Positions 1 to 8,955 of a stretch of DNA of 64,000 nt are shown piece after piece (position 1 is the first letter of the stretch; each line of letters opens with the position of its first letter). The notes under the pieces were generated by a model. It worked only from the letters and a program-made list of their open reading frames with translations, searched no databases and was not told the origin of the DNA. The position numbers and the translations under genes were made by a program. Origin of the DNA: Acidobacteriota bacterium (GTDB lineage Bacteria; Acidobacteriota; Vicinamibacteria; Vicinamibacterales; SCN-69-37); NCBI GenBank assembly GCA_016716905.1, contig JADJUS010000004.1:1674001-1738000 (forward strand). Direction: 5' to 3'.

Positions 1-2031
1 TCTCACGTCCACCCGCCTCGACGCGTTTTCGCCGACGCGCCGAATCTCGCCCTCCTGAAGCACTCGCAGGAGCTTGGCCTGAGCGCGAGGGGACAACTCC
101 GCCACTTCGTCCAGGAACAACGTGCCCTCATGCGCATCCTCGAGCAGGCCCACGCGCGGCCCCATCGCACCGGTGAACGCGCCGCGCACATGACCGAACA
201 ATTCGGCTTCGAGCAGTTCATCAGTGAGCGCGGCGCAATTGATGGCCGCCCAGCGCCGGTCGCGCCGCGGGCTCAAACGGTGAACGGCGCGTGCCACCAG
301 TTCCTTGCCGGTGCCGCTCTCGCCTTCGATCAGCACGGGGAACGAGGAGCCCGCAGCGCGAGCCACCGCATCCCGAAGCGCGCGCATGACCGGACTCACA
401 CCGAGCAGGTCGGCGGCCAAGGCCTCCCCTGCACCCGAGAGCAACAGGTCGTCGAGCCGCGCCCGCAGCGCCGGTGCACACGCGGTGGCCAGCGCGTTCG
501 CGATCGCCTGGACTTCGCCCTCATCCCGCGCGTGGCCCCGCAGCACGACGCTGCCGATACGGACGCCACCGTATCGGATGGCCGTCACCCTGGTGCCGTC
601 TGTGAGCGGCATCGTGCTGCGGCGGTCGTCGGGATCACACGCGATCACTGTGGCGTGGTCGTGAGTCACGATCGCGACCACGTCGAGCCCCGTGTACTCC
701 CGCGCCCACCGGCAACCGCGCCGCAACGCGGTGGCCGGGTCGTCGGCCTCATGCACTTGCTCCAACAGCGACGACACCCCCGCCCATGCCTGCATGTCCT
801 GCCTCCCCATCCCCCACCGCCGAATGCCCTCAGCCCCACACCTGCGAATCTCCGCGAGCACCGGCTGCATCCGCATTGCACCGGCCTTTCCACTCGCCCA
901 CCGCCACAGAAGCTGCTCGGTTGGTCCACGCGGACGGACCTGCACGGTTTCCACCCAGCGCCGCGCGTCCTCGTCTGCGCCCGCCATCCTCAGTCCTTCA
1001 AGGACAAGCGTGTCGCGCCAACGCTGTGGCCCCCCACCCGCGCCGAGGCGCTTCAAGGCGTCAACCGCACCGGCGCGGTCGCCGGCGATGGCGCGAGACA
1101 GCAAACCCAGCACGGCACCCCACTCGGGGTGTGAGTCCCCGACCGCCGACGCGGCCAGATGAACCGTGGGCCAATCGCGCCGCCCCAGCGCGGCGACCGC
1201 ACGCCACCCGGGATGCGCCGCAGCACGCGCCCAACGGTCCGCATCTCCCCACCGCCCCTGCCAGCACGCCAGCTCGCTCTGGGCGGCGCGAATCCAGGGT
1301 GGTATTTCAATCCCCGCAAGGGTGCATTCCACATCCACCGCTGAAAGAGCGGCTGCCGCTGCCTCCAACTCACCAATTTCCAGCCATGCATCGGCAAGAA
1401 CGGACACCACGTGGCTCCTGGGTTCCAGGTCTTGAAGGTCTGCCAGCAGGCGGCGGCCTCGCGCGATCAGCGCGTCGGCCTGCGCCGCCGTGGACAGCGC
1501 CCCGAGTTGTACCAAGGCGGCGGCCGCTCCAACCTCGTCCGCTGAACGGCGCGCCCGCTCCACCTCGGCACACGTCCATCGTTGCGCCGCCAGCTGGCGG
1601 CCACGACGCTGAAACCGCAGCGCGCGTTGGGCCAGCACGCCGGCAGCAACGGGCGGCAGCGTGCCGAACGCCCGCACGTATGCGGCTGTGCCCTCACGCG
1701 CGCGGTCCGGCTGACCGGCCACCGCAACAACCGCGTGTGCGCGTGGACTCGCGTGCGCCAGTTCGCGAATCCAGCGCGCGCTGACGGGCGTCACCTCACC
1801 CCGGTGAATCAACACCACATGTCGATGCCAGAACGTTCGCCGCTGCTCTGGCGGAAGATCCGCCTTGGCGTCGACGACGATGTACCCAAGGCGTACAGCG
1901 CGAGCGGCGACGTCCTCCAGCACCTCGTCGGCCACATCGGCCGGCGCCTGCGCCACGATCCGAATTCCGGCGCCGCTTGCGTGCTCGATCGCCGCGTACC
2001 AGTTGAGCGAATCAATCTCGGGAATCGCCAT
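1..2031 (-). CDS. sigma-54-dependent transcriptional activator, C-terminus cut by window edge
   Basis: The frame stays open from the left edge to the start, giving 677 codons. The C-terminal part is a sigma-54 AAA+ domain: Walker A GESGTGKE around residue 570-577, the sigma-54 contact loop GAFTGA at 617-622, and Walker B GTLFLDEVAEL. Such proteins hydrolyse ATP to open RNA polymerase-sigma54 promoters. The DNA-binding HTH expected at the C-terminus lies outside the window. There is no receiver domain. Instead about 420 residues of Ala/Arg-rich, helical, repeat-like sequence (perhaps TPR-like) are followed by a possible GAF-like segment near 425-530, so the signal is unknown. The start is the ATG at 2031; another in-frame ATG lies at 2103 and neither has a clear ribosome binding site. 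It is divergent from aroC. Confidence 0.85.
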   Translation of the reverse strand, partial: MAIPEIDSLNWYAAIEHASGAGIRIVAQAPADVADEVLEDVAARAVRLGYIVVDAKADLPPEQRRTFWHRHVVLIHRGEVTPVSARWIRELAHASPRAHAVVAVAGQPDRAREGTAAYVRAFGTLPPVAAGVLAQRALRFQRRGRQLAAQRWTCAEVERARRSADEVGAAAALVQLGALSTAAQADALIARGRRLLADLQDLEPRSHVVSVLADAWLEIGELEAAAAALSAVDVECTLAGIEIPPWIRAAQSELACWQGRWGDADRWARAAAHPGWRAVAALGRRDWPTVHLAASAVGDSHPEWGAVLGLLSRAIAGDRAGAVDALKRLGAGGGPQRWRDTLVLEGLRMAGADEDARRWVETVQVRPRGPTEQLLWRWASGKAGAMRMQPVLAEIRRCGAEGIRRWGMGRQDMQAWAGVSSLLEQVHEADDPATALRRGCRWAREYTGLDVVAIVTHDHATVIACDPDDRRSTMPLTDGTRVTAIRYGGVRIGSVVLRGHARDEGEVQAIANALATACAPALRARLDDLLLSGAGEALAADLLGVSPVMRALRDAVARAAGSSFPVLIEGESGTGKELVARAVHRLSPRRDRRWAAINCAALTDELLEAELFGHVRGAFTGAMGPRVGLLEDAHEGTLFLDEVAELSPRAQAKLLRVLQEGEIRRVGENASRRVDVR

Positions 2032-2132
2032 GGGCCAGTTGGGTGTGCAAGAAGCAGGCCCGGTCGAAACTGGGCCATGTATGAGGCCTCGAGCACGGGA
2101 CATTGCAGGAATTTCGATAGAATGACGCGGCG

Positions 2133-3347
2133 ATGATTCGTTTTTTGACAGCAGGTGAATCACACGGCCAGGTGCTGGTCGTGGTGCTCGACGGCGTACC
2201 CGCCGGTCTCGCGCTGTCGGAGTCCACGATCAACGTCGACCTGGCTCGCCGCCAACTCGGCTACGGCCGGGGCCGCCGCATGGTCATCGAACAGGATCAG
2301 GTGGAGATCCTTTCAGGGGTGCGTGGCGGATTCACCATCGGCAGCCCCATCGCACTGCAGATTCGCAATCGCGACTGGGTCAACTGGCAGTTCACGATGA
2401 GCCCGGCCCTCGAACCCGATCCCGCGTTACCTGGTGCGCGACGCGCGGCGGTCACGCGGCCCCGCCCCGGTCATGCCGACCTTGCGGGTGGACTGAAGTA
2501 CCAGCGCGCCGACATGCGCGACATTCTCGAACGCGCAAGCGCCCGTGAAACCGCCGCGCGCGTGGCCGCCGGCGCCGTGGCCCGTGCCCTCCTGGCCGCC
2601 ACGGGCATCCAGGTGGCCAGCCACGTCACCGCCATTGGTGGCGCAGCGGTCGCCGATCCGCTGGCCTACGACTTCGCCCTCATCGCCGCCCTCACAGACG
2701 ACGACGGGGTGCGGTGTGCGGACACGGCGGTGGGAGCTGAGATGCGCGGCCGCGTGGATGCCGCGCGGGAAAAGGGCGACACCGTTGGAGGCGCATTCGA
2801 AGTGATCGCGCACGGCGTTCCCGCAGGCCTGGGGAGTCACGCCCAGTGGGATCGCAAGCTCGACGGTCTGCTGGCCCAGTCGCTCATGTCCATCCAGGCC
2901 ATCAAGGGCGTGGGGATTGGCCGAGGCCCGGATGCCGCGCACCTGCCCGGCTCGGAGGTTCACGACGAAATCCTTCTCGCGGACGGCGTCCCCTCCGGGA
3001 CATTGCCCACCTTGCGACGGCCCACCAACCGCGCCGGGGGACTCGAGGGCGGCATCACCAACGGCGAAGACCTGCGGGTCTCGGCCTGGATGAAACCCAT
3101 CTCCACCCTGATGGAGCCGCTGCGGTCGGTGGACCTCACCTCGATGCAGGAAGAGCCGGCCACGATTGAACGCAGCGATGTGTGCGCGGTGCCGGCGGCC
3201 GCAGTGGTCGGCGAAGCCATGGTGTGTCTGGTGCTCGCCAATGCCGTGGTCGAGAAGTTCGGCGGCGACACCATGGACGAGATCATCCGCGCGGCGCGCG
3301 ACTGGGAGCGGGTGATCGCGGCGCGCCTTTCGAAGGCGCCTCGCTGA
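2133..3347 (+). CDS. aroC: chorismate synthase
   Basis: The 404-residue protein catalyses the last shikimate step, 5-enolpyruvylshikimate-3-phosphate to chorismate, using reduced FMN. The N-terminus carries the AGESHG signature. The second family signature (RPGHADLAGGLKY, then RADMRDILERASARET) starts near residue 110, and the C-terminus has the conserved RSDVCAVPAAAVVGE stretch. Length is slightly above the usual 360-390. Its stop overlaps the start of def by one base, so the two are probably translationally coupled. It opens the housekeeping run that continues to about 9.76 kb. Confidence 0.97.
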   Translation: MIRFLTAGESHGQVLVVVLDGVPAGLALSESTINVDLARRQLGYGRGRRMVIEQDQVEILSGVRGGFTIGSPIALQIRNRDWVNWQFTMSPALEPDPALPGARRAAVTRPRPGHADLAGGLKYQRADMRDILERASARETAARVAAGAVARALLAATGIQVASHVTAIGGAAVADPLAYDFALIAALTDDDGVRCADTAVGAEMRGRVDAAREKGDTVGGAFEVIAHGVPAGLGSHAQWDRKLDGLLAQSLMSIQAIKGVGIGRGPDAAHLPGSEVHDEILLADGVPSGTLPTLRRPTNRAGGLEGGITNGEDLRVSAWMKPISTLMEPLRSVDLTSMQEEPATIERSDVCAVPAAAVVGEAMVCLVLANAVVEKFGGDTMDEIIRAARDWERVIAARLSKAPR

Positions 3348-3856
3348 TGTTGCGCCCGATCGTGAAACACGGCGAGCGCGTGCTCCAGACGCCTGCGCTG
3401 CCGGTGACACAGTTTGACGAATCGCTGCACACCCTCGTGGACGACATGTTGCAGACCATGTACGCCGCACCCGGCATCGGCCTGGCCGCGCCGCAGATCG
3501 ACGTGCCTCTGCGGGTGTGCGTGATCGATCTCACCGTGGGCAAACGTGGCGGCGAGGTGATCACGCTGGTTAATCCCGTCTTCGTCGAGCGCGACGGCAT
3601 GCAGCTGGAAGAAGAGGGTTGCCTGAGCGTTCCCGGATTCCAGGCCACCGTGCCGCGGCCCTCGCGCGTGGTCGTCAAGGGGCAGGACATCCACGGCAAG
3701 GAGGTTGTGGTGGAAGGCACCGGCCTGCTGGCCCGCGCGCTTCAGCACGAACTCGATCATCTCGATGGGCGCCTCTTCCTCGATCGCCTCCGCGCCCTCC
3801 AGCGCGATCTCATCGTCAAGAAGATTCGCAAGTTGCGGCGCGTCGGAAAGTGGTGA
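3347..3856 (+). CDS. def: peptide deformylase
   Basis: The 169-residue metalloenzyme removes the formyl group from nascent N-formylmethionine. All three family motifs are present: GIGLAAPQ (residues 43-50), EGCLS with the metal Cys at about 92, and HELDH with the two metal histidines at about 134 and 138. The start is the ATG sharing its A with the aroC stop (TGATG). Longer upstream readings in this frame only re-read aroC. fmt follows after 5 bases, the classical def-fmt pair in which the enzymes act on the same formyl group at opposite ends of initiation. Confidence 0.97.
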   Translation: MLRPIVKHGERVLQTPALPVTQFDESLHTLVDDMLQTMYAAPGIGLAAPQIDVPLRVCVIDLTVGKRGGEVITLVNPVFVERDGMQLEEEGCLSVPGFQATVPRPSRVVVKGQDIHGKEVVVEGTGLLARALQHELDHLDGRLFLDRLRALQRDLIVKKIRKLRRVGKW

Positions 3857-3861
3857 GCCCG

Positions 3862-4827
3862 ATGCGTGTGGTGTTTTTCGGTACTCCTCAGTTCGCGGTT
3901 CCTTCACTGGCTGCCCTGCTCGATGCACATGACGTGGCGGCGGTGGTCACGCGCCCCGATCGACCACACGGGCGTGGCCAGAAGGTCAGTCCCAATCCTG
4001 TCAAGGCGCTGGCTGCCGCGCGCGGCATCCCCGTCTTGCAGCCGACGCGGCTCGACGACCCGGACTGGTTGGCGCAGATCGAAGCGCTGGGCGCAGACCT
4101 CGCGGTGGTGGTGGCCTACGGTCGGTTGCTGCCGCAGCGCCTGCTCGATATGCCGCGACTCGGATTCATCAACGTGCATGCATCGCTGCTGCCACGGTGG
4201 CGCGGCGCCGCGCCCATCCACCGCGCCGTGCTCGCAGGTGATGCCCAGACCGGTGTCACGATCATGCGGGTGGTTCTCGCACTCGATGCCGGGCCGGCTT
4301 TCGCTTCAGCCTCAACACCGATTGGTCCGACCGATACCAGCGACCTGCTCGAAACACGGCTGGCCACTCTGGGTGCCGAGCTGCTGGTGGCGACCATCGC
4401 CAACATGGCAAGCGGTGCGGTCGCTGAAATACCGCAGGATGAGTCAGGGGTGACCTACGCCGCACGGCTCGAGCGGAGCGAGAGCCAGATCGACTGGACC
4501 AGGCCTGCCGTGGAGATCGACCGGCAGATTCGGGGGTTACAACCGTGGCCCCTGGCAGCGGCGATCGTGGAAGGCCGGCGCGTCGCGTTCCTGAAGTCCT
4601 CTGTTGTGGATGCCGACTCGCCCGCCACCACGCCCGGCCAAATTCTGGAAGCCGGTGACAACGGCCTTGTGATCGCCTGCGGCACTGGCGCCGTTCGCAT
4701 CACCGAAGTGCTTCCTGAAGGACGCCGCGCCATGCCGGCTTCTGCGTTCCTCCGAGGCACGCCGGTGAAAGTCGGGACCGTGGTCGCGGCCCTTCCGGAG
4801 CGGCCGGTCCAGGACGGCACGCGGTGA
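3862..4827 (+). CDS. fmt: methionyl-tRNA formyltransferase
   Basis: The 321-residue protein transfers a formyl group from 10-formyltetrahydrofolate to Met-tRNA(fMet). It starts MRVVFFGTPQFAVPSL, typical of the family. The catalytic region NVHASLLPRWRGAAPI lies near residue 105-120 and supplies the Asn and His of the active site; the following TGVTIMR...LDAGP segment supplies the Asp. The C-terminal OB-like tRNA-binding domain follows. The ATG six bases after the def stop is preferred because upstream in-frame sequence overlaps def. Its end overlaps the rsmB start by four bases (GTGA). Confidence 0.97.
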   Translation: MRVVFFGTPQFAVPSLAALLDAHDVAAVVTRPDRPHGRGQKVSPNPVKALAAARGIPVLQPTRLDDPDWLAQIEALGADLAVVVAYGRLLPQRLLDMPRLGFINVHASLLPRWRGAAPIHRAVLAGDAQTGVTIMRVVLALDAGPAFASASTPIGPTDTSDLLETRLATLGAELLVATIANMASGAVAEIPQDESGVTYAARLERSESQIDWTRPAVEIDRQIRGLQPWPLAAAIVEGRRVAFLKSSVVDADSPATTPGQILEAGDNGLVIACGTGAVRITEVLPEGRRAMPASAFLRGTPVKVGTVVAALPERPVQDGTR

Positions 4828-6152
4828 CCAACGTCCGCGTGCTCGCAGCACGCGTGTTGCTTGGTGTACACCACGGTCGCTCCACATTGGCGACCGAGAT
4901 CGACCGGGCACGGCGCAGCCTGACGGATGAACGCGACCGCGGCCTCCTCCTTGAACTGACGGCAGGCGTGTGCCGCTGGCGCGCCGAACTGGACGCGTGC
5001 CTTGAGCCGTTCAGCCAGCGCCCGCTCGACGAGATCGACCCGCCGCTCCTGGCCACACTCCGCGTGGCGATGTATCAACTTCGGCACCTCGATCGCGTGC
5101 CGGCACACGCCGTGGTCCACGAATCCGTCGAAGCGGCCCGCACCCTGGGCAATCCGCGGGCGGCGGGCTTCGTCAACGGCATTCTCCGCGCGTACCTGCG
5201 CGCGGCCGACACCGTCGCGTTGCCTCCGCGGCCCCAGGCCGAGTCCACACGCCGGCAACACCTGGCCTATCTGAGCACCACGCTTTCGCACCCTCGGTGG
5301 CTGGTGGCACGATGGCTCGATCGCTACGGGTTCGATGACACCGAGCGTTGGTGCCAGTTCAACAATTCCGCACCGGAGGTGACGGTTCGCGCGCGCCTGG
5401 CCGACTTGGATGCACTGACATTGGTGCAGGATGCCGGCGTCGCCGCCACCCGAGGACACTATGCCGCTGAGGTGGCGCGCCTCGCACCAGGACTGCTCGG
5501 CTCACTCGCACCTGACCTGCGCAAGGATCTGGTGGTGCAGGATGAGGGCTCGATCGCGGTGGCCCACGCGGTTGGAGCGAGACCCGGTGAACGGGTGCTC
5601 GACGTGTGTTCAGCGCCCGGCGGCAAAACGGTGATTCTTTGGAACGACATGGCGCATCAGGGCTGCCTGATCGCCACCGACGCGCGTGCGCCGCGGGTGC
5701 AGGTGCTGCGGCAGGTGCTGCAGGACGCCGCGGTGCCGGAGCGGATCGCCGTGGTGGACGCCACAAATCCGCTGCCGTTCGGAGATGTGTTTGACCGCGT
5801 GTTTGTGGACGTCCCCTGCTCCGGTCTCGGCACGTTGCGTCGCGACCCGGATGTGAAATGGGCGGTCACCCTCGAGTCTCTGCCCGGCCTCGCCGCGACC
5901 CAGCGCCGGATCCTGGCACATGCCGCCGCAGCGGTGCGTCCCGGGGGCACGCTGGTGTACGCCACGTGCTCTAGCGAGCCCGAAGAAAACGACGATGTGG
6001 TGGACGAATTTCTGGCGTCGAGCCCGACTTTCCACGAGCAGGCGCTCACCGGTGAACTGGCCGACGACCGCGGCCGGCTGCGCACCACGCCGACCCGCCA
6101 TGGCCTCGACGCATTTTTCGCGGCGCGGTTGGTCCGGCACGAAGGCGCGTAG
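4824..6152 (+). CDS. rsmB: 16S rRNA (cytosine-C5)-methyltransferase RsmB
   Basis: The 442-residue protein has an N-terminal NusB-like RNA-binding domain (about 1-145) and a C-terminal SAM-dependent methyltransferase domain. The SAM motif VCSAPGGKT lies near residue 262. The two catalytic cysteines expected for m5C RNA methyltransferases are visible in PCSGLGTLRRDPD (about 331) and TCSSEPEEND (about 382). The target is expected to be C967 of 16S rRNA. The GTG start overlaps the fmt stop, as in many def-fmt-rsmB clusters. Confidence 0.96.
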   Translation: MTNVRVLAARVLLGVHHGRSTLATEIDRARRSLTDERDRGLLLELTAGVCRWRAELDACLEPFSQRPLDEIDPPLLATLRVAMYQLRHLDRVPAHAVVHESVEAARTLGNPRAAGFVNGILRAYLRAADTVALPPRPQAESTRRQHLAYLSTTLSHPRWLVARWLDRYGFDDTERWCQFNNSAPEVTVRARLADLDALTLVQDAGVAATRGHYAAEVARLAPGLLGSLAPDLRKDLVVQDEGSIAVAHAVGARPGERVLDVCSAPGGKTVILWNDMAHQGCLIATDARAPRVQVLRQVLQDAAVPERIAVVDATNPLPFGDVFDRVFVDVPCSGLGTLRRDPDVKWAVTLESLPGLAATQRRILAHAAAAVRPGGTLVYATCSSEPEENDDVVDEFLASSPTFHEQALTGELADDRGRLRTTPTRHGLDAFFAARLVRHEGA

Positions 6153-6166
6153 TACACTTTTTTCTC

Positions 6167-6925
6167 GTGCCCACTGCCCCGCGCCCCCTGCCATCGCCTC
6201 ACGGTTCCCTGCGATCGCGCGTCTGGACTGCCGGACGATGGGCGTTGCTGCTGGCGGGGCTGGCCGCAACCTACGGAGTGTTCCTGCTCACTTCCATGCG
6301 CATCGCCATCAAAGTGCGCGAAGTGACGGTGCCAGACGTCCGTGGGCAGGCTGTGGACACGGCGTCGCAGACGCTGGAGGATCTGGGCCTGACCGTGGTG
6401 CTCGATCCCCTGCGGCGTCCCGATGCGGTGGTGCCGGCCGACCATATCTGGGCGCAGGATCCGGTGGCGGGCACTGTCATCAGGCGCCAACGCCCGGTGC
6501 GGATTCGTGTGAGCGACGGCATGCAAGCCGCGGCGGTGCCGGCCGTGATTGGAGAATCCGAACGGTCGGCGCAGATCCTGCTCGCGCAGGATCGCATTAG
6601 CCTGACGCAGACATCAGACATCAATAGTGCCGACTACGCTCCGGGCGTGGTCGTGGCCCAGGACCCGCCGGCCAAGAGCCAGGCGCCCGGGGTGGCACTG
6701 CTGGTGAACCGGGGCGAAGATGGCCTGACGTACGTGATGCCGGACCTGATTGGGACGTCCGGCGCCCGCGTGGCCGAGATCCTCAGACGCCGCCTCTTTC
6801 GCGTGACCATCGTCGGCGAGGTGCCGTACCCGGACCTGCCGTCGGGCACGGTCGTGCGACAGTCGCCGCAAGCCGGATTTCAACTCGCGCCGGGCGACCC
6901 GATCACGCTCGAGATCAGTCGATGA
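6167..6925 (+). CDS. membrane-anchored protein with three PASTA domains
   Basis: The 252-residue protein has a short cytoplasmic N-terminus, one membrane segment (about 24-43) and three PASTA repeats outside the membrane (about 53-117, 118-184 and 188-252). Each opens with a VPDV/VPAV/MPDL-type motif and ends in a short beta strand (RIRVS, LLVNR, LEISR). PASTA domains bind peptidoglycan fragments or act as spacers in penicillin-binding proteins and Ser/Thr kinases. Here there is no kinase or transpeptidase domain, so it is probably a cell-wall-binding accessory. The start is GTG, 14 bases after rsmB. The stop overlaps the rpe start (ATGA). Confidence 0.88.
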   Translation: MPTAPRPLPSPHGSLRSRVWTAGRWALLLAGLAATYGVFLLTSMRIAIKVREVTVPDVRGQAVDTASQTLEDLGLTVVLDPLRRPDAVVPADHIWAQDPVAGTVIRRQRPVRIRVSDGMQAAAVPAVIGESERSAQILLAQDRISLTQTSDINSADYAPGVVVAQDPPAKSQAPGVALLVNRGEDGLTYVMPDLIGTSGARVAEILRRRLFRVTIVGEVPYPDLPSGTVVRQSPQAGFQLAPGDPITLEISR

Positions 6926-7596
6926 GTGTCCGTATTGCCCCGTCAATTCTGGCGGCGGACTTCGCGCGTCTGGGCGAACAGGTGTTGTCGGCGATCAGTG
7001 GCGGCGCCGGGCTCATTCATATCGACGTGATGGATGGCCACTTTGTGCCGAACATCACCATGGGTCCGCTCGTGGTGGCGGCGGTCAAGCGGGTCACTCC
7101 CCTGCCGCTCGATGTGCACCTGATGATCACCGACCCCGATCGGTATCTCGATGCGTTTGCGCGCGCCGGCGCCACGACCATCACGGTGCATGTGGAAGCC
7201 GCGCCCGATCTGCGCAAGACGCTGGCGCGCATTCGGGAACTCGGCATACGGGCAGGTGCGGCCATCAATCCCGACACGCCGGTCCACACACTCAGCGGCG
7301 TGGTGGACGTACTCGATCACGTCATCGTGATGTCCGTGCATCCGGGGTTCGGAGGGCAGGCCTTCATTCCGGGAAGCCTCGACAAAGTGCGCGCGGTGCG
7401 TGACCTTGTGGCCGGCGCCGGGCACGTGGTGGATATTGAGGTGGACGGCGGCGTGGACCTGACAAACGCTGCGGTGCTGGCGCAAGCGGGCGCGACGATT
7501 CTGGTGGCGGGAGCTTCCGTCTTCGGCACTCCGGACCCGGCCATCGCGACGCAGGCGCTGCTGAAAGCGGCCCGGGCCGGAGTTGCCTCCGCCTGA
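6922..7596 (+). CDS. rpe: ribulose-phosphate 3-epimerase
   Basis: The 224-residue TIM-barrel enzyme interconverts ribulose-5-phosphate and xylulose-5-phosphate in the pentose phosphate and Calvin pathways. The N-terminus IAPSILAADFARLG and the metal-binding IDVMDGHFVPN and DVHLMI segments are typical, as is the phosphate-binding EVDGGV...GATILVAGASVF region near the C-terminus. The start overlaps the PASTA gene by four bases and the stop shares a base with the next gene (TGATG), so it is embedded in the same operon. Confidence 0.97.
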   Translation: MSVRIAPSILAADFARLGEQVLSAISGGAGLIHIDVMDGHFVPNITMGPLVVAAVKRVTPLPLDVHLMITDPDRYLDAFARAGATTITVHVEAAPDLRKTLARIRELGIRAGAAINPDTPVHTLSGVVDVLDHVIVMSVHPGFGGQAFIPGSLDKVRAVRDLVAGAGHVVDIEVDGGVDLTNAAVLAQAGATILVAGASVFGTPDPAIATQALLKAARAGVASA

Positions 7597-7991
7597 TGCG
7601 CACGTCCACGACCACACTGCGCGTCCGCTACGCTGAAACGGATCAGATGGGCGTGGTCTATCACGCCAACTATCTGGTGTGGTTCGAGGTAGGGCGGACA
7701 GACCTGCTGCGGCAGCTGGGATGGACCTACCGGGAGATGGAAAAGACGGGCGTACGGCTGCCCGTGATTGAGGTCGAGTGCACGTACCGCAGCCCGGCGC
7801 GTTACGATGATGAGATTGAGGTGCGCACCACGGGACGGCTGTTGTCCGGTGTGCGCGTGGAATTCACGTACGAAGCGGTGGTGACGCCTGGGGGCATTTC
7901 CTCGGCCGTGGGCGTGACCCGGCATGCGGCGGTGAATTTGGATGGCCGGCCGTGTCGCCTGCCCGAACGTATTCGAGAGGCGTTTTTGTGA
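7596..7991 (+). CDS. YbgC-type hotdog-fold acyl-CoA thioesterase
   Basis: The 131-residue hotdog-fold protein carries the family signature RVRYAETDQMGVVYHANY near residue 10, where the Asp is the usual catalytic residue of the 4-hydroxybenzoyl-CoA thioesterase/YbgC group. It probably hydrolyses short or medium acyl-CoA thioesters. YbgC relatives often sit with Tol-Pal genes, but here it lies between rpe and a sugar epimerase. The substrate cannot be told from sequence. The start shares its A with the rpe stop. Confidence 0.9.
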   Translation: MRTSTTTLRVRYAETDQMGVVYHANYLVWFEVGRTDLLRQLGWTYREMEKTGVRLPVIEVECTYRSPARYDDEIEVRTTGRLLSGVRVEFTYEAVVTPGGISSAVGVTRHAAVNLDGRPCRLPERIREAFL

Positions 7992-8941
7992 AGGCACTTG
8001 TGACCGGCGCCGCCGGGTTTATTGGATCGACGCTCGCCGACGCGCTCACCACGCGCGGAGTGGACGTGCTGGGCCTGGACTGTTTCACCGACTATTACGC
8101 CCGCGACATCAAGGAGGGGAATCTCGCGCCTCTGCGCGCGCGGCCGAACTTCGAGTTTGTCGAGGACACACTACAGACCGTTCCGCTCGATCCGCTCCTC
8201 GACGGTGTGACCCACGTGTTCCACCTGGCGGCACAAGCCGGGGTGCGCAAAAGCTGGGGCCGCGACTTCCTGACGTACACGACGAACAATGTGGACGCCA
8301 CGCAGCGGCTGCTTGAGGCGGTGAAGGACCGGCGCCTCGAAAAATTCGTGTATGCGTCGAGTTCATCGGTCTACGGCGACAAGGCCCCCATTCCGATGCG
8401 CGAAGACGCCATGGTGCAGCCCGTCTCGCCGTATGGCGTGACCAAACTCGCCGCCGAGCACTTGTGCCTGCTCTACACGGCGAACTACGGGGTGCCTACC
8501 TCGTCGCTGCGTTTCTTCACGGTGTACGGGCCGAAACAACGCCCCGACATGGGGTTCCACCGCTTCATTCGGGCCGCGCTCACCGGCCAGCCCATCACGT
8601 TATACGGCGACGGCGAGCAGACACGCGATTTTACGTTTGTGGACGACATTGTGACGGCGCTGATTGCCGCCGGCGAGCGTGGACTGCCGGGCAGTGTCTA
8701 CAACATCGGCGGCGGCAGCCGGGTGTCCATCAACCAGGTTTTGTCACTGATCCAGACCATTACCGGACGGCAGCTCGATATCCGGCGCGAGGCCAGCCAG
8801 AAGGGCGACATGCGCGACACCTTCGCCGATACGTCCAGAGCTAAGGCTGAATTGGGCTTTGTGCCGTCTACAACTCTGGAGCGAGGTCTCCAGGCCGAGG
8901 CCGAGTGGCTCTCGGCCCTGCTGGGCACGCCGCTCAGGTAA
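7988..8941 (+). CDS. NAD-dependent sugar-nucleotide epimerase/dehydratase (UDP-glucuronate 4-epimerase-like)
   Basis: The 317-residue short-chain dehydrogenase fold has the Rossmann motif GAAGFIG at residues 7-13, the catalytic SSSSVYG stretch, and the YxxxK pair in SPYGVTK. The NAC/DYY region near the N-terminus and TVYGPKQRPDM further on resemble UDP-glucuronate or UDP-galacturonate 4-epimerases, so it likely feeds envelope or capsule polysaccharides. The start is taken as GTG at 7988, overlapping the previous stop (GTGA). A 12-codon upstream extension is open but runs inside the thioesterase gene. Confidence 0.9.
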   Translation: MKALVTGAAGFIGSTLADALTTRGVDVLGLDCFTDYYARDIKEGNLAPLRARPNFEFVEDTLQTVPLDPLLDGVTHVFHLAAQAGVRKSWGRDFLTYTTNNVDATQRLLEAVKDRRLEKFVYASSSSVYGDKAPIPMREDAMVQPVSPYGVTKLAAEHLCLLYTANYGVPTSSLRFFTVYGPKQRPDMGFHRFIRAALTGQPITLYGDGEQTRDFTFVDDIVTALIAAGERGLPGSVYNIGGGSRVSINQVLSLIQTITGRQLDIRREASQKGDMRDTFADTSRAKAELGFVPSTTLERGLQAEAEWLSALLGTPLR

Positions 8942-8955
8942 GATTGATTTCCTGC

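Noticed and set aside
130..1134. Plus-strand 334-codon frame opposite the sigma-54 activator
   Set aside because: It is the shadow of a strongly conserved AAA+ gene on the other strand; the translation has no domain and is Arg/Pro/His-rich.
2427..3470. 347-codon minus-strand frame across aroC
   Set aside because: aroC on the plus strand has all family signatures; the reverse frame is a GC-rich shadow.
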